Assembly: GCA_047632595.1 (NCBI GenBank) | Contig: JBLIDK010000005.1 | Coordinates: forward strand, 6,588-70,587 | Length of the DNA stretch: 64,000 nt | Source of the DNA: JBLIDK01 sp047632595 | Lineage (GTDB): Bacteria > Bacteroidota > Bacteroidia > Sphingobacteriales > Sphingobacteriaceae | Direction: 5' to 3' | Shown here: one piece after another, positions 43,736 to 53,582 of the stretch | Numbering within the stretch: the first letter of the stretch is position 1 | Layout of the letters: each line of letters begins with the position of its first letter | Made by a program: the position numbers and the translations under genes | Notes under the pieces: generated by a model | What the model saw: only the letters and a program-made list of their open reading frames with translations | What the model was told of the DNA's origin: nothing | The model's database searches: none

Positions 43736-46700
43736 GTGAAGGAATACAAACCCACCAGTTGGAGTATAGATAACAGCAATACGATTTTTATTATTACTGC
43801 TATTCTAGTCATTTTTGGATTATACTCCTACAACAACATATCCAAAGAATTATTTCCAGACATTGTTATACCAACAGTATTGGTAGGAACCGTGTACCCA
43901 GGTACTTCTCCCGAGGATATGGAACAACTTGTTACCAGACATATTGAAAAAGAGATAAAATCAATTAGTGGGTTAAAAAAAGTTACCAGTACTTCCATTC
44001 AAGATTTTTCTACAATAATTGCTGAATTTACTACAGATACTGATGTAGATTTCGCCCGCACAGAGGTAAAAGAAGCTGTAGATAGAGCTAAAGCAGATTT
44101 GCCAAATGATTTGCCTACAGACCCAATGGTAAATGAAATTAATTTTTCAGAAATACCAATTCTATTTGTAAACCTTAGTGGGAACTATGATTTAAATCAA
44201 TTAAAGCAATTTGCGGATGAAGCCAAAGACAAATTTGAAACTCTTACTGAAGTAACTAGAGTTGATATAGTTGGTGCTTTGGAAAGGGAAATTCATGTTT
44301 TAGTAGATATGTATAAGCTACAATCTGCTCAACTTACGCTTAGTGATATAGAAAGAGCTATTGCCAGTGAAAATCTAACAATTTCTGGGGGTAATGTAGA
44401 CATGAATGGCACCAAAAGGGCTGTTCGTATTGTTGGGGAGTTTGAGGATGTTTCAGAATTAGATAACATAGTAATTAGAACTTTAAAAGGTGCACCTATT
44501 TATTTAAAAGATGTTGCTGAGATTAGGGATACTTTCAAGGAACAAGAAAGTTTTTCTCGTTTAGATCATAAGAATGTGATAACCCTTAATGTTGTAAAAC
44601 GTAGTGGTGCAAACCTTATAGAAACAATTGATGATATAAAAGTATTGGTTGCAGAGCTACAAGAAGGGTCATTTCCTAATGATTTGAATGTTGTTTTAAC
44701 GGGAGATCAAAGTGCACAAACAAGAAACACTTTACAAAACCTAATTAGTTCAATTGTTATGGGCTTTTTGCTTGTAACCTTGGTGTTGATGTTTTTTATG
44801 GGAGGCACCAATGCAATGTTTGTTGGACTTGCAGTTCCGCTTAGTATGATGTTGGCATTCATTTTTATGCCTTTTATTGGATTTTCGTTTAATATGATTG
44901 TGCTTTTTGCACTTCTATTGGCTCTGGGTATAATTGTAGATAACGCCATTGTTGTAGTAGAAAATACCTATAGGATTCTTAATGAAGAAGGATTGCCAGT
45001 GAGGCAAGCAGCTAAAAAAGCAGCGGGACAAGTATTTCAACCTGTTTTAGCAGGTACATTAACAACCTTAGCGCCATTTGTGCCATTAACTTTTTGGCCT
45101 GGAATGATTGGGGAGTTTATGTTTTATTTGCCAATCACTTTAATTGTAACACTAATTGCTTCGTTACTTGTGGCATTTATTATCAATCCGGTGTTTGCAA
45201 TTACTTTTATGAAGTCGAAAGATGCAATTCAAAAAAGTTACTTTAAACTAACAGTATCGATTTTAGGATCATTAGCCCTGTTAAGTTACGCATTAGTGTT
45301 AACACGGGCTGGTGGCGCAATTTCTGGACTCTTATGGGGTATTACAGGTTTAATAGCCCTGGTAACTTTAGTGGTGTTTGTAATTTCTGCAATAAAAAGT
45401 AGAGAAAGTAAATTAATGAGAACCCTTGTTAATGTTCTTCTTTTAGGAATTGTAGTTTCAATAGTCGTTTCAATTACCAACTCATTTAGTGATAGCTATG
45501 CCGTTGCTAATTTTCTTGTATTATTAATTATTTTGGTTTCTATGAATAAATTCTTTTTAGCCGGATTAATCAAATCCTTTCAAGATAAAACGATACCTGC
45601 ACTAATGAGTGTTTACAAAAGGTTTCTTGGCTGGAGTTTAAGCGGGAATAGACCAACTGCATTGGTAGTTCTGAGCTTTGTTACACTTATTTGTTTAACA
45701 GTACTTTTCGGATTTTCTAACCCAAAAGTGGTTTTATTTCCATCATCGGCTCCTAACTTTATCTATACTTATATAACTATGCCTGTAGGTACAGATCAGA
45801 AAGTAACTGATTCTGTGACCAGAGTAGTTGAAGACAAAATTTTTGAAATTTTAGGAGAAGATAACCCAATTGTTGAGTCGGTAATTGCAAATGTTGGAGT
45901 AGGAGCAGGAAACCCACAAGAAGGTGATCAAAGTGTTACGCCGAACAAGGGTAGAATTACTGTTGCATTTAGAGAATTTCAATATAGGGATGGGGCTGAT
46001 ACTTGGGATGTTTTAGAACAAATAAGAGCAAATGTTAAAGATATTCCAGGAACAACTATTAAGGTTGAAAAAGAGCAGAACGGTCCTCCCACAGGAAAAC
46101 CTGTAAATATTGAAATTGCTGGCGATGATTTAGATGAATTAGCACATACTGCTTCACGATTAAAGTACTTTTTAGATTCATTAAATATTTCAGGAATTGA
46201 AGAATTAGCTTCTAATTTTCAGGATGATAAACCAGAAGTTATTGTAGACATTGATAGGGTAAGGGCGTCAAAATTAGGCTTAACAACAAGTCAAATAGGA
46301 ACTGAAATTAGAACCGCTATTTACGGCAGAGAAGTGTCCAAATATAAAGATGCAGACGATGAATATCCAATTCAATTGAAATTTAAAGATGATCAACGAA
46401 ACATTGAAGATGTGATTAATGCAAGAATTACTTACATGGATCAAAATTCCGGTTTAGTTAAACAAGTCCCAATTTCGTCAGTTGCAACTTTAAAATACAA
46501 TAACACTTATGGTGGTATAAATAGGAAAAACATGGACAGGGTAATTACTGTTAGTTCAAATGTTTTAACTGGTTTTACACCTAACGAAGTTGTGGCAAGT
46601 GTTGAAAAGGAACTAGCTAATTTTCAAAGGTCAACCGATATAACTATTAGAATGACTGGTGAACAAGAGGAGCAAGAAGAAACAAGTGCATTCTTATCAC

Positions 46701-47272
46701 TTGCAATGATGATTTCAATTGGATTAATATTTTTAATTTTAGTAACTCAATTCAACTCATTATTAAAACCATTAATAATTCTAAGTAGTATCATTTTAAG
46801 TATTATTGGAGTACTAGCTGGCTATATGTTATTGAATATGACCATGACCATTGTTATGACAGGAATTGGAATTGTGGCCTTAGCTGGTATTGTTGTGAAC
46901 AATGGAATTCTTTTAGTTGAATTTACTGATACATTAAGAAAAGAAGGAATGCCAATTCGTAAGGCAATTATTGAAGCTGGAAGAATTAGATTAACACCAG
47001 TGCTTCTTACCGCCATTTCAACGATTTTAGGTCTTATACCATTAGCAATTGGGTTTAATATAGATTTTGGTTCATTCTTGTCAACCTTAGACCCGAAAAT
47101 TTACTTTGGTGGAGACAATGTTGCTTTTTGGGGGCCTTTAAGTTGGACCATTATTTTTGGACTAGGTTTTTCAACCTTCTTAACCCTTGTGTTAGTTCCA
47201 TCAATGTACTTGATAGTTCATAAATGGGGCATAAGAATGGGAAGACTTAAGAACAAGTTGGCTTATTCTTAG
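43736..47272 (+). CDS. RND efflux permease (AcrB/MMPL superfamily)
   Basis: This 1178-residue inner-membrane proton-driven pump has the RND landmarks. These are a first helix with FIITAILVIFGLYSYN, the periplasmic porter SYPGT-like segment VGTVYPGTSPEDMEQ, and helix 4 ALLLALGIIVDNAIVVVEN with the coupling Asp. The C-terminal half has GIVVNNGILLVEFTDTLR, with Asn where the motif normally has an acid. It is about 130 residues longer than typical AcrB; the extra is a hydrophobic insert at about 490-625. The GTG start lies 11 bp after the adaptor. The stop overlaps the converging barrel pseudogene by 4 bp. Confidence 0.93.
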   Translation: MKEYKPTSWSIDNSNTIFIITAILVIFGLYSYNNISKELFPDIVIPTVLVGTVYPGTSPEDMEQLVTRHIEKEIKSISGLKKVTSTSIQDFSTIIAEFTTDTDVDFARTEVKEAVDRAKADLPNDLPTDPMVNEINFSEIPILFVNLSGNYDLNQLKQFADEAKDKFETLTEVTRVDIVGALEREIHVLVDMYKLQSAQLTLSDIERAIASENLTISGGNVDMNGTKRAVRIVGEFEDVSELDNIVIRTLKGAPIYLKDVAEIRDTFKEQESFSRLDHKNVITLNVVKRSGANLIETIDDIKVLVAELQEGSFPNDLNVVLTGDQSAQTRNTLQNLISSIVMGFLLVTLVLMFFMGGTNAMFVGLAVPLSMMLAFIFMPFIGFSFNMIVLFALLLALGIIVDNAIVVVENTYRILNEEGLPVRQAAKKAAGQVFQPVLAGTLTTLAPFVPLTFWPGMIGEFMFYLPITLIVTLIASLLVAFIINPVFAITFMKSKDAIQKSYFKLTVSILGSLALLSYALVLTRAGGAISGLLWGITGLIALVTLVVFVISAIKSRESKLMRTLVNVLLLGIVVSIVVSITNSFSDSYAVANFLVLLIILVSMNKFFLAGLIKSFQDKTIPALMSVYKRFLGWSLSGNRPTALVVLSFVTLICLTVLFGFSNPKVVLFPSSAPNFIYTYITMPVGTDQKVTDSVTRVVEDKIFEILGEDNPIVESVIANVGVGAGNPQEGDQSVTPNKGRITVAFREFQYRDGADTWDVLEQIRANVKDIPGTTIKVEKEQNGPPTGKPVNIEIAGDDLDELAHTASRLKYFLDSLNISGIEELASNFQDDKPEVIVDIDRVRASKLGLTTSQIGTEIRTAIYGREVSKYKDADDEYPIQLKFKDDQRNIEDVINARITYMDQNSGLVKQVPISSVATLKYNNTYGGINRKNMDRVITVSSNVLTGFTPNEVVASVEKELANFQRSTDITIRMTGEQEEQEETSAFLSLAMMISIGLIFLILVTQFNSLLKPLIILSSIILSIIGVLAGYMLLNMTMTIVMTGIGIVALAGIVVNNGILLVEFTDTLRKEGMPIRKAIIEAGRIRLTPVLLTAISTILGLIPLAIGFNIDFGSFLSTLDPKIYFGGDNVAFWGPLSWTIIFGLGFSTFLTLVLVPSMYLIVHKWGIRMGRLKNKLAYS

Positions 47273-48744
47273 AAATGCATAAATCCACCTTTTTTCTCGG
47301 TGTTCCCTAGCTTACTTAGGTTATAAGAAAAGCTAAGCATAAAAGTCCTTCCTAAAGAGTTTGTTACGGTTTCGGAGATGTAATTGGCTCCATTGTCTCT
47401 TGTAACACCTTGGTTTTTATCCAAAGCATCAAAAACACGGACTTTTAATTCACCACGGTCGTTTTTCAGGAACGTTCTACTTATAGAAGCCGTTAATATT
47501 GGAACTCGTGTTTCTGTACCAAAAGCTTCCTTAGTATAGATATCATAATTTAAATTGGTGCTAAATGTCCATTTTTTAATTGCGTTTAATTCAAATGATG
47601 CAGAGTATTTGTAAATAAAATACTGGCGATTTTGGTCGACATTTATTGAATACATAGTATTAGTTAATGAAGGGCTAAAACTAGTATATAAACTAATTTT
47701 CTCCTTCTTGTAGTTTCCTATTCCAGCAGTAACTGAAGCCGCTTCTGTTGTGGTTTTGTTTTCTATTGCATTAACCAACGACTTTTGATTAGTGATCGAC
47801 CCATTAACGGTAGCATTAACCTTTATACCAACTGGTTTAAGAGGTCGAGAAAAATGAATATAAGCTGAGCTATATTCTTGTGTTCCTAGGTTGATAGGAG
47901 TAACTATTTGGGCAAAGCCATTTGTGGTAGTAATAGAGTTTACAATATTGTTTTGAGTAATGGTTGAATTAAGATACGTGTAAACACTTGTTTCACTAAA
48001 TTCACTATAGTAGTTATAGTTTAAGCGAATTGAATTAGCGTATTGACGTTGGAAATCCTGATTTACAACGTAAATATATAATGGATTACTATTGTTAATC
48101 ACAGGTTGTAATTGAGACATACTAGGTTCAGTTACTGATGTATTATAATTTAACCTCAATTTAGATCTTTTAGCTAATTGATAACTTGCCGTTGCTGTTG
48201 GCAGCAAATCGAAGGCGCTTTTTTCAATTACAAACGAAGTGTCCGAAAAAGTCCCTCTTAATTCAGATTGCTGAAAACCAACCCCAGTGTTTAATGTTAA
48301 ACGTTGCCCATTAAATTTATAATTTAAACTAGGACGGTAGTAAATGTATGAATTCTGGTATTCGGTACTTAAAGCATTATTAACCTGTTCTGAATTGGCA
48401 AAAACATTCCTAAATTCTTTATTATTATCGCCAAGTCTGTTAAAATAAGCCATTGAGGCTGAAATAAACGACTTCTTGGCAATTGGCTCTGTATAGGATG
48501 CGTATAGGTTTAATTCCTTGTTGCTAGTGCTGGAAGTTTGCTTTTGGTTAGTGGTGTCTACTACACTTGTAGAGTCTGAATTTTTTTTTAAAGTAGAAAA
48601 CAATAATGCATCAGAAGCGCTATTATCTGTTGTGCCTGATACATTTAAATTGGTGTTTCTTCTTTTTTTTCTTGAGCTTTCTTCGGTAAAAAAAAACTAT
48701 TCACATCTAATTTTGCTCGGAAACTGTCTAAATTGACAATCACC
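47269..48744 (-). pseudogene. 5'-truncated outer-membrane beta-barrel (TonB-receptor-like) protein
   Basis: The longest intact frame (47269-48603) encodes 444 residues made almost entirely of amphipathic strands (for example YRPSLNYKFNGQRLTLNTG and ELKVRVFDALDKNQGVTRD), ending in an aromatic FMHF. This is the C-terminal half of the Bacteroidota OMP beta-barrel/TonB-dependent receptor type, which usually spans 800-900 residues. The match continues upstream in frame (NTNLNVSGTTDNSAS) to a run of nine As at 48688-48696, where the frame breaks. It resumes in another frame (VNLDSFRAKLDVNSF) up to about 48744. No plug domain or signal peptide is found. It is a decaying remnant. Confidence 0.75.
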
Positions 48745-48892
48745 TGTTTTTTTTAAAGAATTTAGCCCTCTAAATTTTGGGAATTAACAAAGATAGAAAT
48801 TGTAAGAAATTGGAGTATCAAAAATATTTTCATTGTAATTCAACTAAAATAGAATCACAAATGTAGCATTAAGAATTAATTTAAAATTTTCC

Positions 48893-50050
48893 TCACCACA
48901 TCTTTTCTAAGATAGAACTGTAGTCGCTTTCTTTAAGCTTATGGTGAGCACCATTAACTTTGTTTTTAATTAAATTTTTAAGAATGATATGCTCTTGATT
49001 TCGTTCAATTTTCACTTCAGATAAACTAACCGGAGAGTTGATCAGGGTAAAGAATTTTTTTAATCCTTTAATAAACCCAAGTGCTTGTTCATCTTCATTT
49101 AAATTAGTTAATTGAAAAACTTCACGACCTAAAAAAGCCAATCTTTGCTTTTCATTTTCTAAATGATGAGTAAGCCAAGCTGGGAAGACAATACTTAAAC
49201 CTCCACCATGAGGAATATCATATAAAACACTTAAAGAATGTTCGATTGCATGAACACCCCAGTCGCCACCTTTTTTTCCAGTACTTAATGAACCGTTTAA
49301 GGCGTTTGTTGCAAGCCACATAATTTGCGCGCGTGCTTCATAATTTTCAGGCTCGTTAACGGCAATTGGCCCCCATTTGATTGCTAAACGTAAAATACTA
49401 GCCACATAATGGTCGCTTAAATCACTTTTGCCTTGTCCGAAATAAATTTCTAAAGAATGGCTTATTAAGTCGGCTACTCCATAAGCAGTATATTCAGGAG
49501 AAACGGTAAATGTATATTCTGGATTCAAAAATGAGGCCTTTGGATATAAATGTGTTGAACCATAACCTTTTTTAGCCCCAGTGGAATTATTTTGTAAAAC
49601 GGTGTATTGATTCATTTCTGAACCTGTAGCGGCAACTGTTAGAATACTTAATAAGGGTAAAGCCTTTTCTGCTTTGATGCCATGTTCATAAAAATCCCAT
49701 ACTGAATGATCTGCATAGTAACCTATAGCTACAGCTTTGGCGGTGTCAATTACTGATCCACCACCAACAGCTAAAATAAAATCAACTTTTTCTTTTTTTG
49801 CAATCGCAATTGCTCTGTCTGCATCTTCAAAAATCGGATTAGATTTAATACCATCAAAAATATGATAGCTAATATTAGCCATAGTTAAAGTGGAGCATAC
49901 CGAGGCTAAAATTCCGTTCTTTTTCACCGAATTTTTTCCAATAATTACAAGAGTTTTCGTTCCCCATTTTTCAGCTTCAATAGCTAGATTGTCTAATACA
50001 TTGTTCCCAAAATAAATCTTAGTAGGATTGTGAAAAGTAAAATTCTCCAT
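48893..50050 (-). CDS. Iron-containing alcohol dehydrogenase (butanol dehydrogenase/YqhD type)
   Basis: This 385-residue group III alcohol dehydrogenase has a Rossmann-like NAD(P) domain with AVGGGSVIDTAKA. Metal ligands are visible in VADLISHSLEIYF (Asp, His), GVHAIEHSLS (His) and DIPHGGGLSIVFPAW (His). ILTVAATGSEMNQYTVLQN is the typical YqhD/BdhA signature. It would reduce aldehydes with NADPH. It is a single gene, divergent from the trp operon, with 143 bp between starts. Confidence 0.93.
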   Translation of the reverse strand: MENFTFHNPTKIYFGNNVLDNLAIEAEKWGTKTLVIIGKNSVKKNGILASVCSTLTMANISYHIFDGIKSNPIFEDADRAIAIAKKEKVDFILAVGGGSVIDTAKAVAIGYYADHSVWDFYEHGIKAEKALPLLSILTVAATGSEMNQYTVLQNNSTGAKKGYGSTHLYPKASFLNPEYTFTVSPEYTAYGVADLISHSLEIYFGQGKSDLSDHYVASILRLAIKWGPIAVNEPENYEARAQIMWLATNALNGSLSTGKKGGDWGVHAIEHSLSVLYDIPHGGGLSIVFPAWLTHHLENEKQRLAFLGREVFQLTNLNEDEQALGFIKGLKKFFTLINSPVSLSEVKIERNQEHIILKNLIKNKVNGAHHKLKESDYSSILEKMW

Positions 50051-50193
50051 TTAATTATATTGAAAATATCTTAAAGTAAGATACGAGTTTATTACTAAAA
50101 AAGATTTCAAAACTAAAATAATAAAAGATTTTGGCTTGATTTATTCTAAAAACGATAGATATACCTATATTCGTATCACCTGAGTAATACAAT

Positions 50194-50526
50194 ATGCATC
50201 CATTATATATAATAGGAAGACAAATAAAAGAGGAAAAAGAGTTCAAGAAGCTTATAGATATTACCTTTACACATAAGGAAAAAAAGCTAATACTAGAACG
50301 TTGGCATATTTTTGCGGAATGTGCTAAAGGCAGTACTCAAAGGAATATTGCCAAAAACGTAGAATGTAGTATCGTTACAGCAACAAGAGGAGTAAAAGCC
50401 TACAAGGAAAATAGAGAAAGTATCGATTATTACTTATCGCTAATAGGTAAGAGACCTCCAAAAAATGAAATTATTCACACGCCATCAAGAATTAGAAGAA
50501 CAAAGTCCTTTCGACATCTATACTAA
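50194..50526 (+). CDS. TrpR-like transcriptional regulator heading the trp operon
   Basis: This 110-residue small helical DNA-binding protein resembles the Trp repressor. The segment STQRNIAKNVECSIVTATRG aligns with the TrpR helix-turn-helix (SQRELKNELGAGIATITRG), preceded by FTHKEKKLILERWHIF where TrpR has its long central helix. It lies directly upstream of trpE, so autoregulated control of the operon by tryptophan is a reasonable inference. The last about 20 residues are encoded in the 62 bp shared out of frame with the start of trpE. TATATTCG at 50166-50173, a near-match to the -7 box, precedes it. Confidence 0.8.
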   Translation: MHPLYIIGRQIKEEKEFKKLIDITFTHKEKKLILERWHIFAECAKGSTQRNIAKNVECSIVTATRGVKAYKENRESIDYYLSLIGKRPPKNEIIHTPSRIRRTKSFRHLY

Positions 50527-51940
50527 ACTTCGTGGCACCAAAGCAGGATTCATATTTGAATCTAGCACAATCAACGAACAATTAGGCCGTCTTTCAATGG
50601 TTGGATTTGATCCAGTCATGGAATTAAGTGGAAAAAATGATACGATTCGCATTAAAGGATTAAACGATCGTATAAAGCCATATTTCGATTTAATTAAAAC
50701 TCTTGAATCCGACCAAGTTAAGGTGGTAAATGAATCGGAACTTGAGATAATAATCGCTAAAAAAGAATTTTCAGGTGCTGAAAAAGAACGATTTAAAAGA
50801 GAAAACATAGCCCAAGTACTTAAGAGAGTTATTTCTTCAATAGAAGCAGACAGAAATTGTTACGCTGGGTTTTATGGTGCTTTAGGGTATTCATTTGTAA
50901 ACCTTTTTGAGGATATAGAAGGTATTAAAGACCATGGAACTCCCGATTTTCATCTATACTTTTTCGATAATATTATATTTCACAATCATTTAACCGGACA
51001 TGTTAATCTTTACTGTTCCAGAATATCAGAGGGTGAAAGTAACAAGGCCGTAGATACGGTATATCATCAACTTTTAACTACAAATCCAACAGAAACAGGG
51101 ACTTTTTCAATTTCAAATGCTACTTATGAGCCAAATGATGCAGATTTTAGAGAGTTTGTTGAAGAGGCTAGAGAGCTTAGTAAAAAGGGTGAATTAATGG
51201 AAATGGTATTAAGTAGAAAGCTTAGTGCCAAATTTGAAGGCGACCCATTAGCACTTTACAAACGTTATAGTGAATTAAATCCGAGTCCATATATGTTTTA
51301 CTTTGATTTTCTTGACGAGAAACTTATTGGAACTAGTCCGGAAATGATGGTTCGATATGAAAGGGGTAAGGTAACACTTCGACCAATTTCAGGAACTGCC
51401 AAAAGAGGTCCAAACCCTATTGAAGAACATAGTTTAATGATTGACTTGCTTAATTCTGAAAAGGAGAAATCTGAACTTGACATGCTAGTTGATTTGGCAA
51501 GAAATGACTTAGCAAGAGTTTGTAAGCCAAATGTTCAAATTGAAAGTTATCGAGCAGTTGAAAAATATAGTCATGTAATGCATACAGTGGCACAAGTTTC
51601 TGGTGAATTAAAAGATGATTTAACCGGAGTTGACGCTCTACTTGCTTGCATGAATGCCGGCACATTAACTGGTGCACCTAAAATGGCCGCAATGAAACAT
51701 ATTGAACGAATTGAAACTTTACCAAGAGGCTACTACGGTGGTGCTGTTGGATATATGCTTGTGAATGGCAATGTTAACACAGCAATAACAATTCGTACTG
51801 CGCATTTAGTTAAAGATGTTATTACTTATCAAGCAGGCGCTACTTTGTTATACGAAAGTAATGCAGAAGATGAGTTACAAGAAACAATCAATAAAATGAG
51901 TGGATTCCTTCAAGTGATTAACGAAAACCCAAAATCTTAG
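50465..51940 (+). CDS. trpE: Anthranilate synthase component I
   Basis: This 491-residue chorismate-binding enzyme forms anthranilate, the first step of tryptophan synthesis. Visible features are an N-terminal feedback-site segment IFESSTINEQ (cf. the LLES site that binds Trp) and the catalytic core from LSRKLSAKFEGDPLALYKRY through GTSPEMMVRYERGKVTLRP to GTLTGAPKMAAMKHIE. The ATG at 50465 lies inside the TrpR-like gene; it is kept because MKLFTRHQELEEQ gives the expected length. trpGD starts 5 bp after its stop. Confidence 0.95.
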   Translation: MKLFTRHQELEEQSPFDIYTKLRGTKAGFIFESSTINEQLGRLSMVGFDPVMELSGKNDTIRIKGLNDRIKPYFDLIKTLESDQVKVVNESELEIIIAKKEFSGAEKERFKRENIAQVLKRVISSIEADRNCYAGFYGALGYSFVNLFEDIEGIKDHGTPDFHLYFFDNIIFHNHLTGHVNLYCSRISEGESNKAVDTVYHQLLTTNPTETGTFSISNATYEPNDADFREFVEEARELSKKGELMEMVLSRKLSAKFEGDPLALYKRYSELNPSPYMFYFDFLDEKLIGTSPEMMVRYERGKVTLRPISGTAKRGPNPIEEHSLMIDLLNSEKEKSELDMLVDLARNDLARVCKPNVQIESYRAVEKYSHVMHTVAQVSGELKDDLTGVDALLACMNAGTLTGAPKMAAMKHIERIETLPRGYYGGAVGYMLVNGNVNTAITIRTAHLVKDVITYQAGATLLYESNAEDELQETINKMSGFLQVINENPKS

Positions 51941-51945
51941 TCAAT

Positions 51946-53580
51946 ATGAACAAGTATCAAAACATAGTAATGATTGACAATTACGACTCGTTCACTTACA
52001 TCTTGGTAGATTATTTTGAACGTTTGGGGAGTAATGTTAAGGTTTTTCGAAATGATATAAGCATTGAAGAGCTTAAAAAACAGGAGTTCGATTTAATGGT
52101 GCTATCACCAGGTCCCTCTGTGCCTAAAAATGCTGGAAATTTAATCCAAATTATTGAGGCGTTTTATCAGACTTCTCCAATTTTTGGAGTTTGTTTAGGA
52201 TTGCAAGGTTTAGTTGAATTCTTTGGAGGTTCATTAAAGTTTATTTCACCTATGCACGGTAAAAGTGATGAAATAACCCACGATGGAAAAGGCGTGTTTA
52301 CAGATATTGAAGATTCATGTGAAATCGCTAGATACCATTCATTAGCTGCGGATAAAATTCCAAATAACTTAGAAGTTTCAGCTCGTTCGGCAGATGGTAC
52401 GGTTATGGGAATTAGACATAAATTTCTACCAATTGAAGCAGTACAATTTCACCCAGAGTCGGTTTTAAGTATGAAAAACCAAGTTGGTGAACGAATTATT
52501 GCCAATGTGGTAAATGGTAAATTAAGCACAGGAAATAGAGGCTATTTAAGCTTAATGAAAAGCTTACAAGACGAAACTGAACTAAGCGATGAAGTCTTGG
52601 AGCAATTCATGATAAATATTGTAAACAATCAATTATCTGAAGATCAAAAATTAGTGCTTTTAGTTTCTTTAAGCTTTAGACTGAAGGATGCGAAAAATTT
52701 AGCTCGATTTATTGAAGGCCTGTATAAACATGCTACGCTTAAACAAGGTAGTAAATACGGAAAGCTTGCTATTGATGTTTGCGGAACTGGTGGTTCAGGA
52801 TTACCAAGAATAAACACCTCTACTTTAACAGGCTTGTTATTGTCTGCTTTAGACGTGCCAATTGTAAAACATGGTAATAAAGCAGCATCGGGAAGGTTTG
52901 GAAGTTTTGATTTGTTAGAAGCAATGGGGCTACCAATTAATTTTGACGTAGCAACCGCAGAAAAGACCTTAGAGAAAACAAACTTGGCTTTTATTTATGC
53001 TCCATCAGTACATCCTGTAGTTGGGCAATTTGCTTCTTCACGCCAACGCATGGGAATTCCTACAATATTTAATGTTTTAGGTCCCTTGTTGAACCCTTAC
53101 AATCCCTCAAAGCAATTTATTGGAACTGCTTTCGAGAATTATATGGACTTAATTGCAGATGCTGGAAAGTTGATGGGTAAAGAACACGTAATTGTTGTTA
53201 GAGCTGAAGACGGATTAGATGAGATTTCGGTAAGTGTTCCAACCAAAGTGGTTGAATACAAAAATGGCGAATCCAAAACCTACTTTATAGAACCAATAGA
53301 CTTTGGTATTGAGCCAATTCCTTTTGAAAAAGTAAGCAGCGAAAAATCAGAGATGAATCTGTTAATTGCAAATGAAATTATTGAAGGAAAATTAAATTCA
53401 AGTCACTATACATTAGTTGCAATTAATGCAGCCTTTATTTATAGTAAGTTTAAGAAAGAGATTAGCCTACCAGAAGCATATAAATTGATGGTGGATTCTT
53501 TAAAATCAGGCTTGCTTGCAAAGCATCTTGAGAAATACAGACAAATTGTAAGTCCAAGTAAAATAGAGAAGACTGCCTAG
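51946..53580 (+). CDS. trpGD: Fused anthranilate synthase glutaminase and anthranilate phosphoribosyltransferase
   Basis: This 544-residue two-domain enzyme joins two steps. Residues 1 to about 190 are a class I glutamine amidotransferase with Cys83 in FGVCLGLQG, plus His169 and Glu171 in QFHPESV. Residues about 200-544 are the TrpD transferase with IDVCGTGGSGLPRINTST, VKHGNKAASGRFGS and VFNVLGPLLNP-like IFNVLGPLLNPYN. The fusion supplies ammonia to TrpE and transfers phosphoribose to anthranilate. A fused TrpGD occurs in Enterobacteria as well; here it probably reflects operon compaction. Confidence 0.95.
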   Translation: MNKYQNIVMIDNYDSFTYILVDYFERLGSNVKVFRNDISIEELKKQEFDLMVLSPGPSVPKNAGNLIQIIEAFYQTSPIFGVCLGLQGLVEFFGGSLKFISPMHGKSDEITHDGKGVFTDIEDSCEIARYHSLAADKIPNNLEVSARSADGTVMGIRHKFLPIEAVQFHPESVLSMKNQVGERIIANVVNGKLSTGNRGYLSLMKSLQDETELSDEVLEQFMINIVNNQLSEDQKLVLLVSLSFRLKDAKNLARFIEGLYKHATLKQGSKYGKLAIDVCGTGGSGLPRINTSTLTGLLLSALDVPIVKHGNKAASGRFGSFDLLEAMGLPINFDVATAEKTLEKTNLAFIYAPSVHPVVGQFASSRQRMGIPTIFNVLGPLLNPYNPSKQFIGTAFENYMDLIADAGKLMGKEHVIVVRAEDGLDEISVSVPTKVVEYKNGESKTYFIEPIDFGIEPIPFEKVSSEKSEMNLLIANEIIEGKLNSSHYTLVAINAAFIYSKFKKEISLPEAYKLMVDSLKSGLLAKHLEKYRQIVSPSKIEKTA

Positions 53581-53582
53581 TT

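Noticed and set aside
48518..48736. Plus-strand open frame of 72 codons
   Set aside because: It is antisense to the decayed outer-membrane barrel gene and is explained by its strand-biased composition.
50051..50193. A trp leader-peptide attenuator or T-box before the trp operon
   Set aside because: No short Trp-rich frame, no terminator hairpin and no T-box motif are visible; control by the TrpR-like protein is more plausible.
50055..50246. Minus-strand open frame of 63 codons upstream of the alcohol dehydrogenase
   Set aside because: It overlaps the promoter region and the start of the TrpR-like gene; composition is not protein-like.
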